A DNA stretch of 64,000 nucleotides from Turbatrix aceti (GCA_963969345.1 OZ017769.1:10853725-10917724), one strand, 5' to 3'. Shown: positions 12,101 through 26,579, counted from the first letter of the stretch. Numbers and translations: made by a program. Notes: generated by a model from the letters alone, not told the origin.

Positions 12101-15100
12101 AGAAGGAAAAAAACAACCCATGAGGTCTTACTTGGAGCTTTGGGATACACATTTATATATAATCTCTGATGTAGAATAATTTTTGGTGTGACAAAAAAAT
12201 TTGATTGACGGTAAGAAAGTTTGGGGTTGGAAAATGGAGTTGAACAATGGTCAAACGGCACAAACCGTTTCCATCTTTCGATTTTTAAAAGTGCCCCACG
12301 GACAGAAATAAGCGAGTGATACATTAATCCGTTAATTACTCATTCGTCTTTCCACGCCAACAGTAGTACAAATGAAACCAGAATTACTAAAGGGAAAAAA
12401 TGAAGCCAACGGGCCGAGCTCGTCATGCTTTCTTTTCGCCTCTCACTCTCTCTCCCTCTTTTTTCTGCATCAAATTAGTCCATCTAATTACAAAATTGGG
12501 TAAAACCCAGAAGGAATAGAATAGGCAGACGGCGAGGAAGGGAGAAGGGGGAAGAATTGTACATACTCCTTCCTGCCGGTCCTCGTGGCTGTGGTTGTGC
12601 CACTGAAAATGGAATGGCGTATGAGCGGTCTTGGTTGGCACTCAACTGTCTGTCATGCAAGCTAAAGGCTAGGCAGGGGTTTTTTTTACCGAAAATGAAT
12701 CAGTGAAACGCGAGAAACCTCTTTTTTTGGCTTATTTGGTCTCTCGGCCGGGTTTGGCCAGAAGCGGAGCCAGGCAGTCAAGGACGAGGGCACGACGAAG
12801 TGACGGTGGCAGGAGATGGGGGGCAACTGACATAATGACTATAGAAAATGCCCAGTCGAGTGTACGTGTTCCTGGTTTTTTTGGTTAAAAAAATCTCGGT
12901 CATGTGGTAAGTTTTGTGTCCCGGCATCTGGTCTCTAAACCAAGTCACGTGGAATTATGAAGGCAAAAAAATTATTGCAATCATAAATTAATGGAAAAAA
13001 TCGGAAAGTTACACGCAACATGCGAAAAGCCAAAAAATTTATGGTAAGCGAAAGTTCGCATGTTGCGCGCAAATAAAGATAATTTTTTGTTACAAAATAC
13101 ATTTTTTGAGATTTTGAAAATTTTGTTATTTGTTTTTTTTTCACAAACGCAAACGTCATAGCCGTCAACTTTCAATTTTTTTGCAAAAAGTCAACATTCA
13201 TGCTGTGCTCTTACTCGACAGCGTAATAAAAATACTTTCTTTTTTTCTGTTGTTCGATGAATCAATACAACAAAAATATCATACTATGTGTTGAATTATT
13301 ATTTACAAAGTCAGACACCTAACACACACACACGAATAAAAATAATAGATGCAGCACAAAATGTTGGTTTTTTTATGTTGTTTGTTCGTGGATGTGTGAA
13401 AAGTTATGAAATGCATCTGGCTAGCTTCCGATCACACGGACATCCGAGGTAATGCACATAATATATGGATGATTGTTGGCTTAGACAAACGAATTGCGAG
13501 CGGAGCGATCGAAAAAAAGATAACCCCGAATGAATTTATTTTGCAGTCAAAATCGTAGATTTAAATTTTTTTAACAAAAAAACATAAAATTCAATCGAAT
13601 CCAGTGGGTTGAACAAATTAGGATAAAAATAGAACAACGCAGACATCGAATTGACCCCCTAAGGTCCAAATTAAGGTGCATAACAAAAAAGGGGAAGGCT
13701 GCATTATGGGCATTTGAGGAGGAAAAGATAAACATACCAAATATTTATTATAGACGAGGGGGTTTTAAAAAACGGAGAATGTGTAGACAGACGGCTGGCG
13801 TAAATGAATGAATGGAGTAAACGAGAACGGGATCGTTTATTTCATTCATTCACTTCCAAAACATAAATAGCAGTGCCGCCACCGCACCATTTAGTTTTTT
13901 TTTGTAAATAAAAGGTTAGAAATAAATAATTAGGGTTTTTCGAAAAATTCTTTTTTTTTTCTGGACCTTCCCAAAAAATTACAAGCAACATAGGAAATCG
14001 TACACGGTAGAGATCAAAAGTTTGCATGTTGCGCGCAAAGTTCTATTTTTTTTTATTTCAAACACGGCACTAAAACATTTTTTCAGAGCAAATACAAAAA
14101 TGGAAACGATATTTTTTTGCAGAAATAAGGTTCCAATAATCAGTATTTCTGCCCGACCATTGTTAAAGCCCCTCCTGGTGTTCCAAAAAAAGTATCAAAA
14201 AGAGTACAAAATGTTGTCAAAGAAGGGAGAAAAGGTGTGGAAAGGGCAACACAAAACGACATCGTCGTCGTCGAAGAAGAGATTACAACGGATTGACATT
14301 TTCCCATGCGACGACCTCCCTCTAACCTTCTTCGTTTTCTTTTGCGTTGTGTCTAACCTAGAACGTTTTGACAACTTGCAAAAATTATGTCAATAGGGGA
14401 GGTGTTCGCGGATTTTTTTGTTGTAGCATTGTGCGATAGGTATGTATGTATACATATAGGCAGGTGGGGCGGGGCAGGGGATCGATAAGTTGTGAACGAA
14501 GTTGACCGAAAGACTTTTGGATTTCATTTTCAATTTTTTTATAAAAAATATTAAAAACAAATCCCAAATTAATGCACAACGTCAAAAAATTTTCTTATTT
14601 AGAAAAGGGTCGTAAAAAAGTTCCATAAGATGTTTGAACACTATAAACCCTTTTGATTTTTTGCTTTAATCCGGAGACGGGTGACTCAAAGTTAGTACGA
14701 GAGCGGAAGTGTATTACTTCTGCCAGGACCCGTCCGAGCCATGGCATCCGCATCCAAGAGTCGTAGCCGTGTCTCGTCTCTGACGCACAACTCAGGGCTA
14801 TTTAAAGTCACTGTCATCTCTAATATGCATTTATGGAATTGCATGAGTCGGGAACGAAGTTGACCAAGTATTTGGATTTTTTTGCAGAGAAAAAATGATG
14901 GGAAGAAGTTTTGGACCCCAAACATATAGAACAAGACGGGTGCATTTGAAGTTAAAAATGTGTTTTTTTGCGTTCTAAAAACATTTTGAACGCTAAAGGT
15001 CTGGGAGGCATAATCGACTGATGCAAGCGGACACGAACAGCAGTTCGCAATCGTCAATCACTTGCAGAAGTTTATTTTTTCTTATCCATGCTAACGTAAG

Positions 15101-15300
15101 CATCTGGTGGCCTCTGAAAAGACCAAATAGCAGATTGCAAGCAATCGGCGAGCGGGCGGGAGAAGAGGCTACACAACAAATGAGTCAGATGGAAGCAATT
15201 TTTTTTGCACGCAGAAAACAGAAAAAAAGATGCTGGTGCGGGAGTTTTGAAGACTATTTTTTTGTTTGCGGGAAAATAAAAAAAAGGGGAAACCACGCTG
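12101..15300. other. Non-coding stretch with TCGCATGTTGC motif copies
   Basis: AT-rich. Copies of a dispersed motif occur at 13010-13025, 13055-13073 and 14021-14040. No exon with a family signature was found. Confidence 0.4.
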
Positions 15301-16030
15301 GGATATGGATTCTACGACACCACCACCACCAACATCGACGACAACATCATGGCAGTTGCGGTGGCGGTAGCCGGCTGTGGCTGTGGCTGCGGTGGTCGTT
15401 CGTGGTTGTGGTCGCGGCAGCTTTCTGCCTAGATATCCTTCCCCTGGTGCTCTGCAAGCAGGCAAGGCAACATAGCACGCGAAGAGAGAGACAGAGACGG
15501 AGGCAAGAAGCAAACGCAAACAAACCCCTTCCCCCTCCCCTCCCCACACTCTCTGCGTCGGTCGTCCGTTGCCTGTCGCCTTTGCAATAATTTTCAATTC
15601 ACAACCCCCTCAAAGAAAGCAGTGCTCCTCGGGCTGCCGGGGGCCAAGCTGAAACGAACGAACGCGCGTGCACTTGTTCCGTCTTCCTTTGGCGCGAGGA
15701 CGAGGACGATGGAAGGGCTTCTTGTTTTCCAGCAACGACCTGTGCACCAGCGAGGGCCCATGGTCGCGCGCGAGAGCCTCGTTTCATCTTCGTGGCAAAA
15801 GCTGCGCCGAAATCTGACACTTCCGGAAGTTTGGAGGGTGAAAGCCTCGAGAAAAAAAGACAGAAAGAAGCCGAGCAAGACAAGCATGCCTCCCCGGTGG
15901 CTGTGGCGACGAGTCGACGACTACTAACTGGCCGGCAAGGCGGGCAGGGCAGACACATTGACGATGACGTTGGCGACATCGTTGTCGACACTGACGACGG
16001 GAGGAGGGGAAGAAAGTCAAAGCATTACAC
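15300..16030. other. GC-rich triplet-repeat island
   Basis: CAC/GTG and GAC triplet tracts with higher GC than the flanks. It gives many overlapping open frames but no recognisable protein. It may be a regulatory island or untranslated exon. Confidence 0.35.
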
Positions 16031-19000
16031 GACACGTAATAATTTTTTGTTATGCTTCTTTCTAGACAACCAAAACATCAAGAATGAAGATTGTGAATGA
16101 AAAGATATACGTACAAGATCGTATGTACTGCATTCATGAGATTTACGGGGGGGGGACGGTAGCCTGTGAAGTTCAGAGTTCAAACAAATTTTTCAGAAAT
16201 AAAGAACAATATAATATAAAAAATCGTGGTTGTATAAAAAAATTCGTAGTAAGACAACATTTTTTTTAATGTAGGAAAATATTTTTGGGTGCTTTAGAGA
16301 GCCTCTACATTTTTGATCGTTGCACGGAGGTGAAAAATGGCCCTCTAAAAATAGAACTGGACTAAAATCCACTTTATAAGAGCAAAGATGGTAATTGTAC
16401 GATAAAGAGCGCAGCTCGTAATACGTAACGTAATAGCATGCAAAAAAGAAAACTATGCCAACCAATTAACAAACTCTCTGCCTTCTAATTGTTTGCATTA
16501 GAAAAAATTTGTTGCTGTGGTTTGCATTTCAATCTGAAAAATAGTTATAATTTTCAAAAAAAAATTTAAAATGCCGTCGCGCTTACAAATCCGAACAGGG
16601 AACATATCAAATTTCAAGACACCACCACCTTGCAAAAATGTTATCCATTGTTTATAGTGGTGGGTTCGGAAACGAACAAAGAGAAAAGGTGGGAGGTGAG
16701 AAGGGTGAAACTGATACATCACCACCACCGCTCTCCTCCCCCTCAAAGACTATACTTCCTTCTGGACTTTTGTTTTGGGTACAAAAAAGAAAGGGTTCAT
16801 TCACACTTCTGACAAGACTTAGGACAAATGACATAAAATTGATGGACTATTTCAAAAAATGTAAAGTCGCCTCCCGCGTCGCTTTCAAATGTCAGTTATT
16901 TTTTTTTAATTTTTACAGATCGTTTTTGTTGTTCAGACGACCATTCATTTTTTTTGAGTGTATGCTTACTATTCTTTTTAGTACTTGTATTGTGTGGAAT
17001 ACGTTCATTCCCGTCAAGTCTAAGGAGTTTTTTGAATGAACGTGTCTTATTTTTCCAAAAAGGGAGGGGTGAACAAAAAGAAAAGGTATTCATTCATTCT
17101 AAAACTTGAATGGGACAATTGAATGAAAGTTTGAAAAATAAAGTATGAAATTTCAAATAAAACGTTAAAGTAATATAAAAAATTTTTTATGGGTTGTGGC
17201 TAAGGAAGGGGAGTGTTATCGGTTCATAATATTTATCAAATGATCGAGCTGCGAAAGTAGCCCTTTATTTACCCTCTTCCTTACCGCTTCCTCAATCACT
17301 AATTTATCGATATGACAATTGACCTACTAAAAATTCCCTCCGCCGACAAAATTTTCTCTAATTATTTTTTAAAGCAGATCAATCGGATAAAAAAATTGTG
17401 TTTTTTTAAACTTGCAGAAAAGTGCCAAAATATGTCAGATGCAGAATCTAGCAAATTTATGGATTAAAAAACAAGACAAAACAATAATAATGCAGGTTTC
17501 TGAGACAACGTGGCAAAATAACAAAATAATTTTTAATGACAAAAAAGTTGTTTTGAAAGTGCTGATTTTTTGCATTAAAAAATTTTAGAAATCGATAAAA
17601 AAATGGGTGATGTCAGAGGCTAATGAGAGCAAATCAAGAACAAAAAAATGAACGCGGATGGCATGCATGCCTTGAGGCAAGGGGACATGCCGCCAACTTA
17701 ATTATTTCGTGTTTTGACTCACTCATTAGATGCTGTAATATAAGAAAAACTAAAAGTGAATGTGGAATGAATGAATGGAGTGGTGTTTTCAATGGTCCAT
17801 CGTCTACGTATGTATACCACATCCGATGCATGTCCTGTAATGGCCTGCCAAGAGTGGTACCAGTAATCCCGTTCGTCGTCGTTTCTTTGTCGCTTGCTGT
17901 CGTAGCAGAGAGAAATGAAACGAACGACATAACTAACCCCCTAAAGACCAGAGCCAAAGCCGTTTAAAGAGTCAGTCTCGTTTTGTCTCGGCCTTCGGCC
18001 GGCAGGCACGCAGGCAGGCGCAGCTAACAGCTATGGATGATGACGACCGGACTCACTGCCGGGTAGGATAGGGGTAAGTGAGTGAGTGAGTAGCGAGGGT
18101 GACAAAAAGAGGGGACGGCAGCAGCAGCGACAAGTCGTCATCGTCGACATCAACATCATGGTTGTGGTTGAAGACGGCGGGCAGCGCGTCATTTCGCCGA
18201 GAAACGTGTTCTGCCACAAGCCATGTCAGCTCATCATCATCACCCACGACGGGGAAGGGCATCGGAGGGGATGTCGGCGTCGATGCTCCTCAAATAAATA
18301 CACCAAGGCGCAGGGTGCACTTGCCGCTGGCATGTGCATACCAGTTCGGTGGCATTCTTCCAAATCTTTTTTTTAACTAATTGAAATTTTTTGCATTGTT
18401 GAAAATTTTGTTCAAGTTACAAAAATACACATAGACTTCTTCCGGTTTGATAAAAAAATTCTACAACTAAAAAACCTTTTTTTCTGCAAAAAAAAATTAT
18501 TAGTTTTTTATTCTCACATCAGCACACACATAAAAATTTTCCCAGTAGTAAAAAAAATGTTCTAACGTATGTCGAAATTGTGTTGAAAGCGAATTCTTCA
18601 GGAAGTGTTCCCCAATAGTTTCAAAGGCCAGTTAGAAGTGTTCCGTATATATTTTTTTGAATTTGCTTAACGTAAACCAAAAACAGAGAAAGCACAAAAA
18701 TTGTCTCGAATTGCCAGAAATAAAATTTCACTGCTCTTTTCTTTCTGATGCTACATCGTGTACTGATGTAAGATTAATTCAAAGATAATTTGAAAATTGC
18801 ACTCAAAGTATCCGCTTTCGGGAGTGATGAGAAAAAAGAAGAAGAAAAAGAAGAGGCTACTGGATTTTTATGGTGAAACAAAAATACAGAAACAAAAAAA
18901 ATAAAAAAGGCTGGTTAAAGATTAAACTTTGAAAATTGAGCATTTTTCACTTAAAAAAAAGGTGAATCCAAATTAAAAATTAATTAAATACAAAATGCTT

Positions 19001-22000
19001 TTTTTGTTGTCAATTTGATATTTTTGTACAAAAAATAGCAGAAAGACGGGAAAGGAGATAATTGGAATAAAGAAAGGCAAAAACATTAGCAGCGAACAAA
19101 AAAACCAGTCAGTCATTTCATTCCGGCACCCCAGCCAGCCAATCGGGCAGGCGAGGCATGCAAGCAACAAGTTGAAGCTGACTTTGTGCCAAACCCAGCG
19201 AACTGAACACGGATGGATGAATAGATCTTTCGTCTTTTTTTCATTCAAGCTACGCGAGGGGCTACGAAGGAGAAGGCTACACAGATGAATGTGCCGTGCC
19301 CCATAGCAGTTGCATGTACGTATATTGCCGTTGGCCATTTAAAGAGAGAGGCCAGGCAGGCCTCTCTCTGACTGTCTGCGGATGTGCCAGAGGCGGGCAT
19401 GCAGGAGGAAGACAAACGCACACTCTCTCCACGCCGTCAACGACAACGACCACGACAAGGACGACGACGATTGAACAGCGTACATAGTACACTATCGACA
19501 AGACCTTTTTAAAATTGGCACAAATTTGTCAAATAAGTCGCAGTTTTTTCCATTCCTCTGCGTACGAGGGAGGCGGAAAAGAGAGGCAAGCTTTTAGAAC
19601 AGAATCTCTGGTGACAAGACACAACTAATACATTACTACTATTTATGTGCGCACACACTTCTGTACTTCATTGATGAAAAAATAGTGAATAAGGAAATCT
19701 TGGGATAGAAACCTGATGCGATAAAGAATGGATGGATACGATACCTAATTGGAATTGCACTTGGACTTGGACTGGTTGATGCACAACAATGAGTAAGTAA
19801 AGATAGTATTACAAAAACTAGACGTCTCAGAAGTTTAAAAATGACTAGAAAATAGTTTGACATCATTTTTACAGTAAATTGGATCGCATGTTGCGTGCAG
19901 GTTATGCTCGCAGGTTGCAAGCAACGTTGATAACAAAAAAAAATGCGTATACTTTTTTCTTCTGCTGTGGGAACCTTAAAAACAGAGGGTTCTTTCAGAA
20001 AAACTTTTCTCTGGTATTTTAAATTTTTTACATTAAGGTCATACTTTTGAAGAAAAAACAAGTGCCACTTGCAGCGTCCAAAAACCATTCATATTCAAAA
20101 GTGCCTTTCGAGAAAAAAAAGTTTTCAAATTTTTTTAAGTACATTAAAAGTTGTCAAAAAGCGTGCTAAAAAAATGTAAAAACGAGAAAAAAATATTGTT
20201 TTTGGGTTCAGAATACAGTAATGGTTGAAAAGCCAGCTCGAGGCCTGTACATACTTCTAATGTACGAAATTAGAAATTCGGTGGCACTCCCTGTCGTCAT
20301 TATCACAACCAAGACTGGCATTGCCGCCAATGGCAACGACAAGGACAAGAACAAGGCCATGCAACTTGTACTGTGCCAGAGAACAAAATGCTCTTCATTT
20401 TGAACAAAAAATGCACGTCGACTTTGACATCGTCGTTCGAAGGACACTTTCGTTCGGCTGCTGTTTGCCTGTCTTTTCATTGTTTCCATTGAGCAAAAAA
20501 AGAAACAGTGTCCTAAAAAAGAGAGGGGGGAGATGTGTCTATTATCAAATTGACAAGGACAAAAACAAAGCGGAAGCCGAAATCGCTTTAATAGAGCTAC
20601 ATCGTCTTCGTCGTCATTCGCAAAGGGAGAACATGAAATAAAAGAGGCACGCAAGCTATGATAAATAGAAGATTCTGCTTTTAGTAGTTTATCACTCTAC
20701 TGCGAGTTTGCAATTTGAACTCGCATTGAACGAAAAATAGACAAGTAAGATTTTACTTTTCCTGATCACGTCATTTTTTTCTAAATTGTATTTTTTGTAT
20801 AACGTAAAAATAAAATTAAGCAACCATTTACTTTGCTTTCTTTCGTCGAAAATCATTCATTCATAAAAAAATGCTTTTCAGAAGAACTCAAAAATTTGTT
20901 CACCAAAAATATTCGATAAAAAATTACGAACTTCCAGAAAACAAATCAATAATATCGACTATAAAGTAAGTAAAAAAACACTTTTTGTGGTTTGTAATTT
21001 TTTAACTTTCAGCCTGAGGTCAAGACGTCATCCATTTTTTGTTGAAAAAAGTGCACTGGAAGTTTATTGGGGAAGTTTTGAACGTAGTAGCTTCCGATAA
21101 TGCATTTGCTTCCTTTCTTTTTTGTTCGACCAAGGGAAAAAGGCATTTTTTGGATGGAAGGAGCGTAAATTCAATGCTTCTAAATGAAAATTACAAAAAA
21201 AGGAGAAATGAAAGCGGAACCAATCGTAAATCACTGGAATCTTGACATGAAGGCAAAAAAATACGCTTGCCAACAATAATGGTGCTAATTTTTTACGGTA
21301 GTTTGATATAATTTTCACACAGTAAATATAAGCCACAGTATTATGAGGCATTCATAATGAAGAAAAAACGTGTGATGAAAAATTGATAAATTTAAATGTG
21401 TTTTGAGCTCATGAACTTGAAATCGGGGGCAATTTTTTATTCGTGCAAGAGTACACCAAGTCGCATGTTGCAAGCAACATGTTACCTTCAAAGTTACTGC
21501 AACCTTACAAGCTACATACAACTTGTAAGGTCAAACTACAACAATACCCATAAAACTTAAAACTCCCCAGAGATGACATAAAATACCGTAACCCTGTACT
21601 TAAGTAAGCGGGCTAACATTAACCTCCCACTTGAGGTTCATGTCCTTCCAGAAGGTTCCATTCATCGTGTATATGAATGGGCCAGCCACTCACTTACTCC
21701 TTGATGTGAATCTGAAGCCATTCCTTGTTGCACACAAAATAAATAAATATAATGCTGAAGAAACGGAAGAATCAGCAACTATTAATTTTGTTTGTTACAG
21801 CATCTTAACGAAATAACTCATCGTACTTAGAGCGGATAAGAGAGAAAAAGTGAGGGGGCTTTAATGACTGCAATGGCATGTTTGTAGCCATAATCTGTTT
21901 TCGACTTTAATTTTTCACTTCCATAACCTGTAATTATGAAATGTTTATGATTTGAAAACCGCGGGTGTGCCAGATCTTAAATTAAAGCGCGTGAGTAAAC

Positions 22001-23139
22001 AAAGTTTCATTTTGGATTGCAAATCCTAATTTCATTCATTTTTCATTTATTCTCTAACTCGTACGCACCATATCATACATACAACACAACAATGAACAGT
22101 CAGAAGGTGATGAAGATGATGATGGCGTCTCGTACGAAATCCTAATTAAATTGACAGGTAATTGAGTAATGTGTGGCGCATGAGTAAGAACAAATAAATT
22201 TAATTATTTAGATCATTATAATGTGTAATAAATAGTTGTATTTTACCCTGCCTTTTTTTCACAATATTGTTTTCTTTATTTACTCACATACAAATCTAAA
22301 ACTCTTGCTAAAATTTTAAATATCAATGATCCCATTGACCCCAAAAACAATTTACTTGTTCAACATTTTTCTACGTGCAAATACCATGAAACCATCATAA
22401 GTGGCTCATAAGTTATGTTATTAAAAAAGGTCATAAGTTATTAATGAGTACATATATTTTAATAAGTGAGGTATGTTGCGTAACATTTTAACTTGCATGC
22501 GAGGTAATTATTATAAAATGTAATAAATCGAACAAATGACAGGGAAGACGGGGAAACGAATAAAAAAACAAACAAGGTACTCACAAAAAAATGACTCGAA
22601 TTGACATGTTCCATTAAAAAATTTGTATCGATATTCATTACCCGCAATGGACAAAATCCATTAATTCTCGAAAAAAACTTTTACCCGTAAAAGACAAAAT
22701 TCAAAATTTGAGAAATGGAAAATGTCTTTTATATTGAAAAGATTTTGACCCTCGAAAAAACAAAAACAGATGCAAACTAATTTGCATGTGTGTTTTAAAT
22801 GAAAAATCTCCATTAAATTGAAAAGACTTATTGATAATCAAAAACAAAAACAAATGCAAAATAATTTGCAAGTGTTGTGGCGTGGGGCGTCGAAAATGAG
22901 CTTTTGTCATTTTTTCTTCTTATCGTGATTCTCGGCGCGATTTTTTGCGCATTCTCGCATTATGATCTTAAAATTATAATAATTTGTTGTCGTATCGTTT
23001 TTATTCATTTTTTCATTTGTGTTTTTTTATAAGTGCTTTGCTGCTATGTTGTTTCCCTCCGTCGTATATTTTCTGCTCGCCGTCAACGGCTGTGCTTAGC
23101 CAGTGTGCTACTTAGACGAATTGTTGATTGACTTCAACC
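16031..23139. other. Large gene-poor stretch
   Basis: Mainly AT-rich. Smaller GC-rich islands lie near 17,940-18,360 and 19,100-19,480. Copies of the TCGCATGTTGC motif are at 19,884-19,926 and 21,461-21,482. I could not assemble any exon chain with consistent phase and recognisable product. Confidence 0.4.
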
Positions 23140-23528
23140 ATGGTAAGAATTTTGCTCGGGTAATATTTACTGTTTGGGGTTTGCATGACATGTGTTTTTC
23201 TAACAAAACCGTATAGTCGTCAGTTGGCAATGTTGTGGTTTTGATTCTGCGTGTTGTTAGTATTTTGAGGTTGGCGTTTGAGTTTGGGGAAAAATAGGTT
23301 GATGACGATTGGATGGAGATTTGTTGATTACGGCGTTTCAAAACTGCATGCCTTGCCAAAGCACTACTATACAACTTGTTAGAAAAACACATGTCATGCA
23401 CCTCAAGACCATTTTTTTCATGAAGTATTTTCATTTTTTAGGATGCCAATGTTATTGCCGCCGCCGAAATCGACATCTTCGGAATCGTCCTCAAGCTTCT
23501 CTCTCATCGAATCAATCAGATCAAGTGA
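23140..23528 (+). CDS. Candidate spliced 29-residue micropeptide
   Basis: Exon 1 contributes only the ATG (23140-23142, context CAACCATGG). It is followed by a GTAAGA donor, a 299-bp intron ending TTTTTTAG, and an exon 2 frame of 28 codons (23442-23528). The junction is phase 0. All three frames of exon 2 are open, but only this one uses the C- or G-ending codons (GCC, ATC, GAC, TTC, CTC, AAG) typical of well-expressed nematode genes. The peptide has an Ala/Ile-rich start, a hydrophobic IFGIVLKLL core and a basic end. I do not recognise it; a larger unfound gene or chance remains possible. Confidence 0.35.
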
Positions 23529-23531
23529 CCG

Positions 23532-25698
23532 TTAACTCGACAACGTAATTTGTTGTCTGTTTGAATGTAATTTATTGTTTATATGTATGATATCGTTGGT
23601 AAATAGAAATGACCTACTGTAGCAAAACGCGTGGGTGGAATGGGATCAGAGCAGAACGAAATCGCGGCGAAAGAATATTCATGACACTTTGCCAAGCTTT
23701 GGGGAATGGACATTGTCTTTCAAGGATAATGGACTTTATCTATTCAACCCGAGGGAATGGACTTGTCTATTATTGCATGAAACGATTGACATGTCCATTA
23801 CTTGGGATTGACATTTCAATTACCGGTGAATATCATTTTTTTGTGAGTAGATACAACGGGTAAGATTATGGAAACAGAGATCAAAAACTAGTTTCGAATG
23901 CAAAAAACAAAATCAAAAAAACATATTTTTGTATGATTTATTTTTTTATATATTTTTTTAAAATCAAAAAATGTATAATGCGAAAATAAAAAATGACTGT
24001 TTAGCATTATATATTTTTTGGCACCGGACTCATAATAATTATAATCAAATGTGCAAAAGAGAGCGGAGAGAGTAAGTGGTATACATGTTGGCATGCATCT
24101 ATGTGCCCAGGCAAGCAAGCAGCTGCAATGTTGTTATCCCTTACCAAAAACCCGTAACTCCACTGCTGGCTCGTTTGGCTTCAAAGGGCGTACAAAAGCA
24201 ATTAAACACGTTGTTCGCTTATTGCCTTTGCCAGAGCAAGGGAGGCGGAGAGGAGGTCGGCTGACTCAATGGGGTGAAGACGGTGGAAAAACAAAACAAG
24301 ACAGGAAGACAAGGGGTTTTCTTGGTGCTTTGGTATGCTGGGTTTAATGAAATGAGATATTCTAAATTATGGGAGTTTTGGATTTCAAAGGTGTGGTAGC
24401 CAATTTTACCCAAATTTGAAACCATTTTTTTGTGTATTTTATAATTTGGAAAAAACGTATTTTTGCAAAAAAAAATAGGTCTAAAATTTACATATTCGGA
24501 ATCCAAACGGAATTTTGGTTTTAAATTTTTTTGATTTGGTTGTTCTAACTTTTAGTCATGATTCAAAAAGAACTACTGGTAATTTCTCTTTACTACGGCT
24601 ATAGTTAGATACTTGTCCGTAGCTTTTTACTGGTAAGAAGGGATAGGCAAACCCGGGGTATAAACGAATGAACGCAAGACACACGGACAAACGAGTACGC
24701 ACCTGCATTTAAAATGCATTTCTTACGCGGACGCACAAACCTGCATACAAGCTAATGTAAAAGCGTTTAATTTCATGTCTCTCATTTAATCCTGGCAAGG
24801 ATGAATGGGAAAGCCGTCTGTCATGTCTGCACCCTATGCACGCTCGACCTTGCATCTTTCTTTTCCCTCCGGCTAATGTCTTGCGCCCTATACTACAAAT
24901 CGATGAATCTCGATTCAGTTTTGTTATTTTTTCTGGGCCATACTTTCTTTCATTGAGAAACAGAAAATTGGAGAGGCATGGCACGGTTAATGTGGTTAGA
25001 GGAGTTATCAACGACTCGGTTGATGGCTGATGTGTGTGCCCCATGTGCGCATACAACTTCTTAGGAATGGCTTATGTGAAGCATACGTTAAATAGTGGTT
25101 TTTAAAAATAGCTCCGCTATTTAGTAAATAGTTTTTAGGCATGAAGTACGGTGTTAATAGATGGATGGAACCGATAGACGGTTGCGTGTGGTTTGGTCTC
25201 AGAAGTTGTCTGGGACTGTGAAAATTTCATCCGTCTGGGAAACACCTGGGACTGGGAAAGTTTATATCCGTCGTGGAAACACCTAATCGGGAAACGAAAA
25301 ACTGCGGTTTTATGTTATTATTTTTCTTATTTTTTGATAAAATCTCTAATTTGATTCCTAAAAAATTCGCAACCAATAAACGATAAAAAACTCAAATATT
25401 TGATATCAATAAATATGCGTCAAAAAATCATCAATAATGAAAACAAAAATAACTGTTCTTCAGTGTTCGATCTTGAACAATTACTATGAAATAAAAAAAA
25501 ACTTTTGCTTTGAACTCCTGTTGCAAGTTGCCGCCGCCACCGACACAGCTGCACCGGTTCTATGACGTCAATTGGATCAACAACAATACATAGTTGCCAA
25601 CAAACCTTGCACTATTTGCTTATTTATTTATTTATTTACTGTCCTTCTCGATGGTTAGCATCACATTACATACAATGCACTAATTGTGATCTAAATCG
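23532..25698. other. Gene-poor spacer left of the 3.8-kb element
   Basis: AT-rich, with a TTTA tetranucleotide run near 25619-25640. No coding exon is supported. Confidence 0.4.
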
Positions 25699-25920
25699 TA
25701 CACTGAAAAAAATATCGTCAGTTTTTTCTGACGAATTCGTCAGTTTTTTGGTGCTGTGCACAGACGTCAGTTGAACTGACGAATGCATCGTTAGAAAAAA
25801 CTGACGAATTCGTCAGAAAAAAATGACGATCGTGTTTTTCTCCCGCTTTTTCGCCCCCTGCTTTTTGCCGTTCGCCTCACCCTTTTGTGCCCTCCGTGTC
25901 CTATATACACAGTTTACATC

Positions 25921-26344
25921 AAGGCATAAAATCCGGCCGGCCGGCCGCAAAAGCCGGCACGGCCGGCCGGCCGCGGCCGGCTGCGGGCCGGCTTTTCGAT
26001 TCAAGGCCGGCCGAAAAAGCCGGGAAAAGCCGGAAAAATATTCGAAAGTTGATTTTTTTCGAAAAAAGTATGATTTTCTGACGTTTTTGTGCTTCATTTG
26101 TCTTTTTTTTACTTTTTACCACAGGGGAATTTATTATTATGCATTTTTCCATAATATTAGGTTGTTTCCAAAAAAAATTTTTTTTCTAAATTTGGTCAAA
26201 TTTTGCGAAAATAACCCTAAAATAAAGCACGAAAATTTTTTTCAAAAAAAAGGCCGCGGCCGCGGCCGGCCCGGCTTCGGCCTGAAAATTTAGGCCGGCC
26301 GCAAGCCGGCCGGCGGCCTGATTTTTAGGCCGGTTTTATGCCTT
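25921..26344. mobile_element. Nested GGCCGGCC-rich inverted-repeat element
   Basis: The left end AAGGCATAAAATCCGGCC and inverted right end AAGGCATAAAACCGGCC bound 424 bp. Both ends have dense GGCCGGCC palindromes and the centre is AT-rich. It looks like a miniature inverted-repeat element inserted into the larger element. Confidence 0.6.
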
Positions 26345-26579
26345 GGTTTACATAACAATTTATCACAATCAAACAAAAAATCAACGACTTATCACAATAA
26401 AAAGATCTGTGGTGGCAGTTGTCGTCTGTGGTGGCGATGTTGCTTGTTCGTGCCTGGCGTGTAGTCCGTCGCAGAAGTAGACCAGAAACCGTATCAGCCA
26501 TTGTTGAGTCATCGTTTGAAGATCATCATGTCGTCGTCGTCAACGTCGATTTCACCGCTGCCCCTTGATCGTTGATGAA

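Noticed and set aside
15169..16100. Several overlapping frames of 80-190 codons in a GC-rich island
   Set aside because: All six frames are open because of triplet repeats. No frame shows consistent codon use, splice borders or a known domain.
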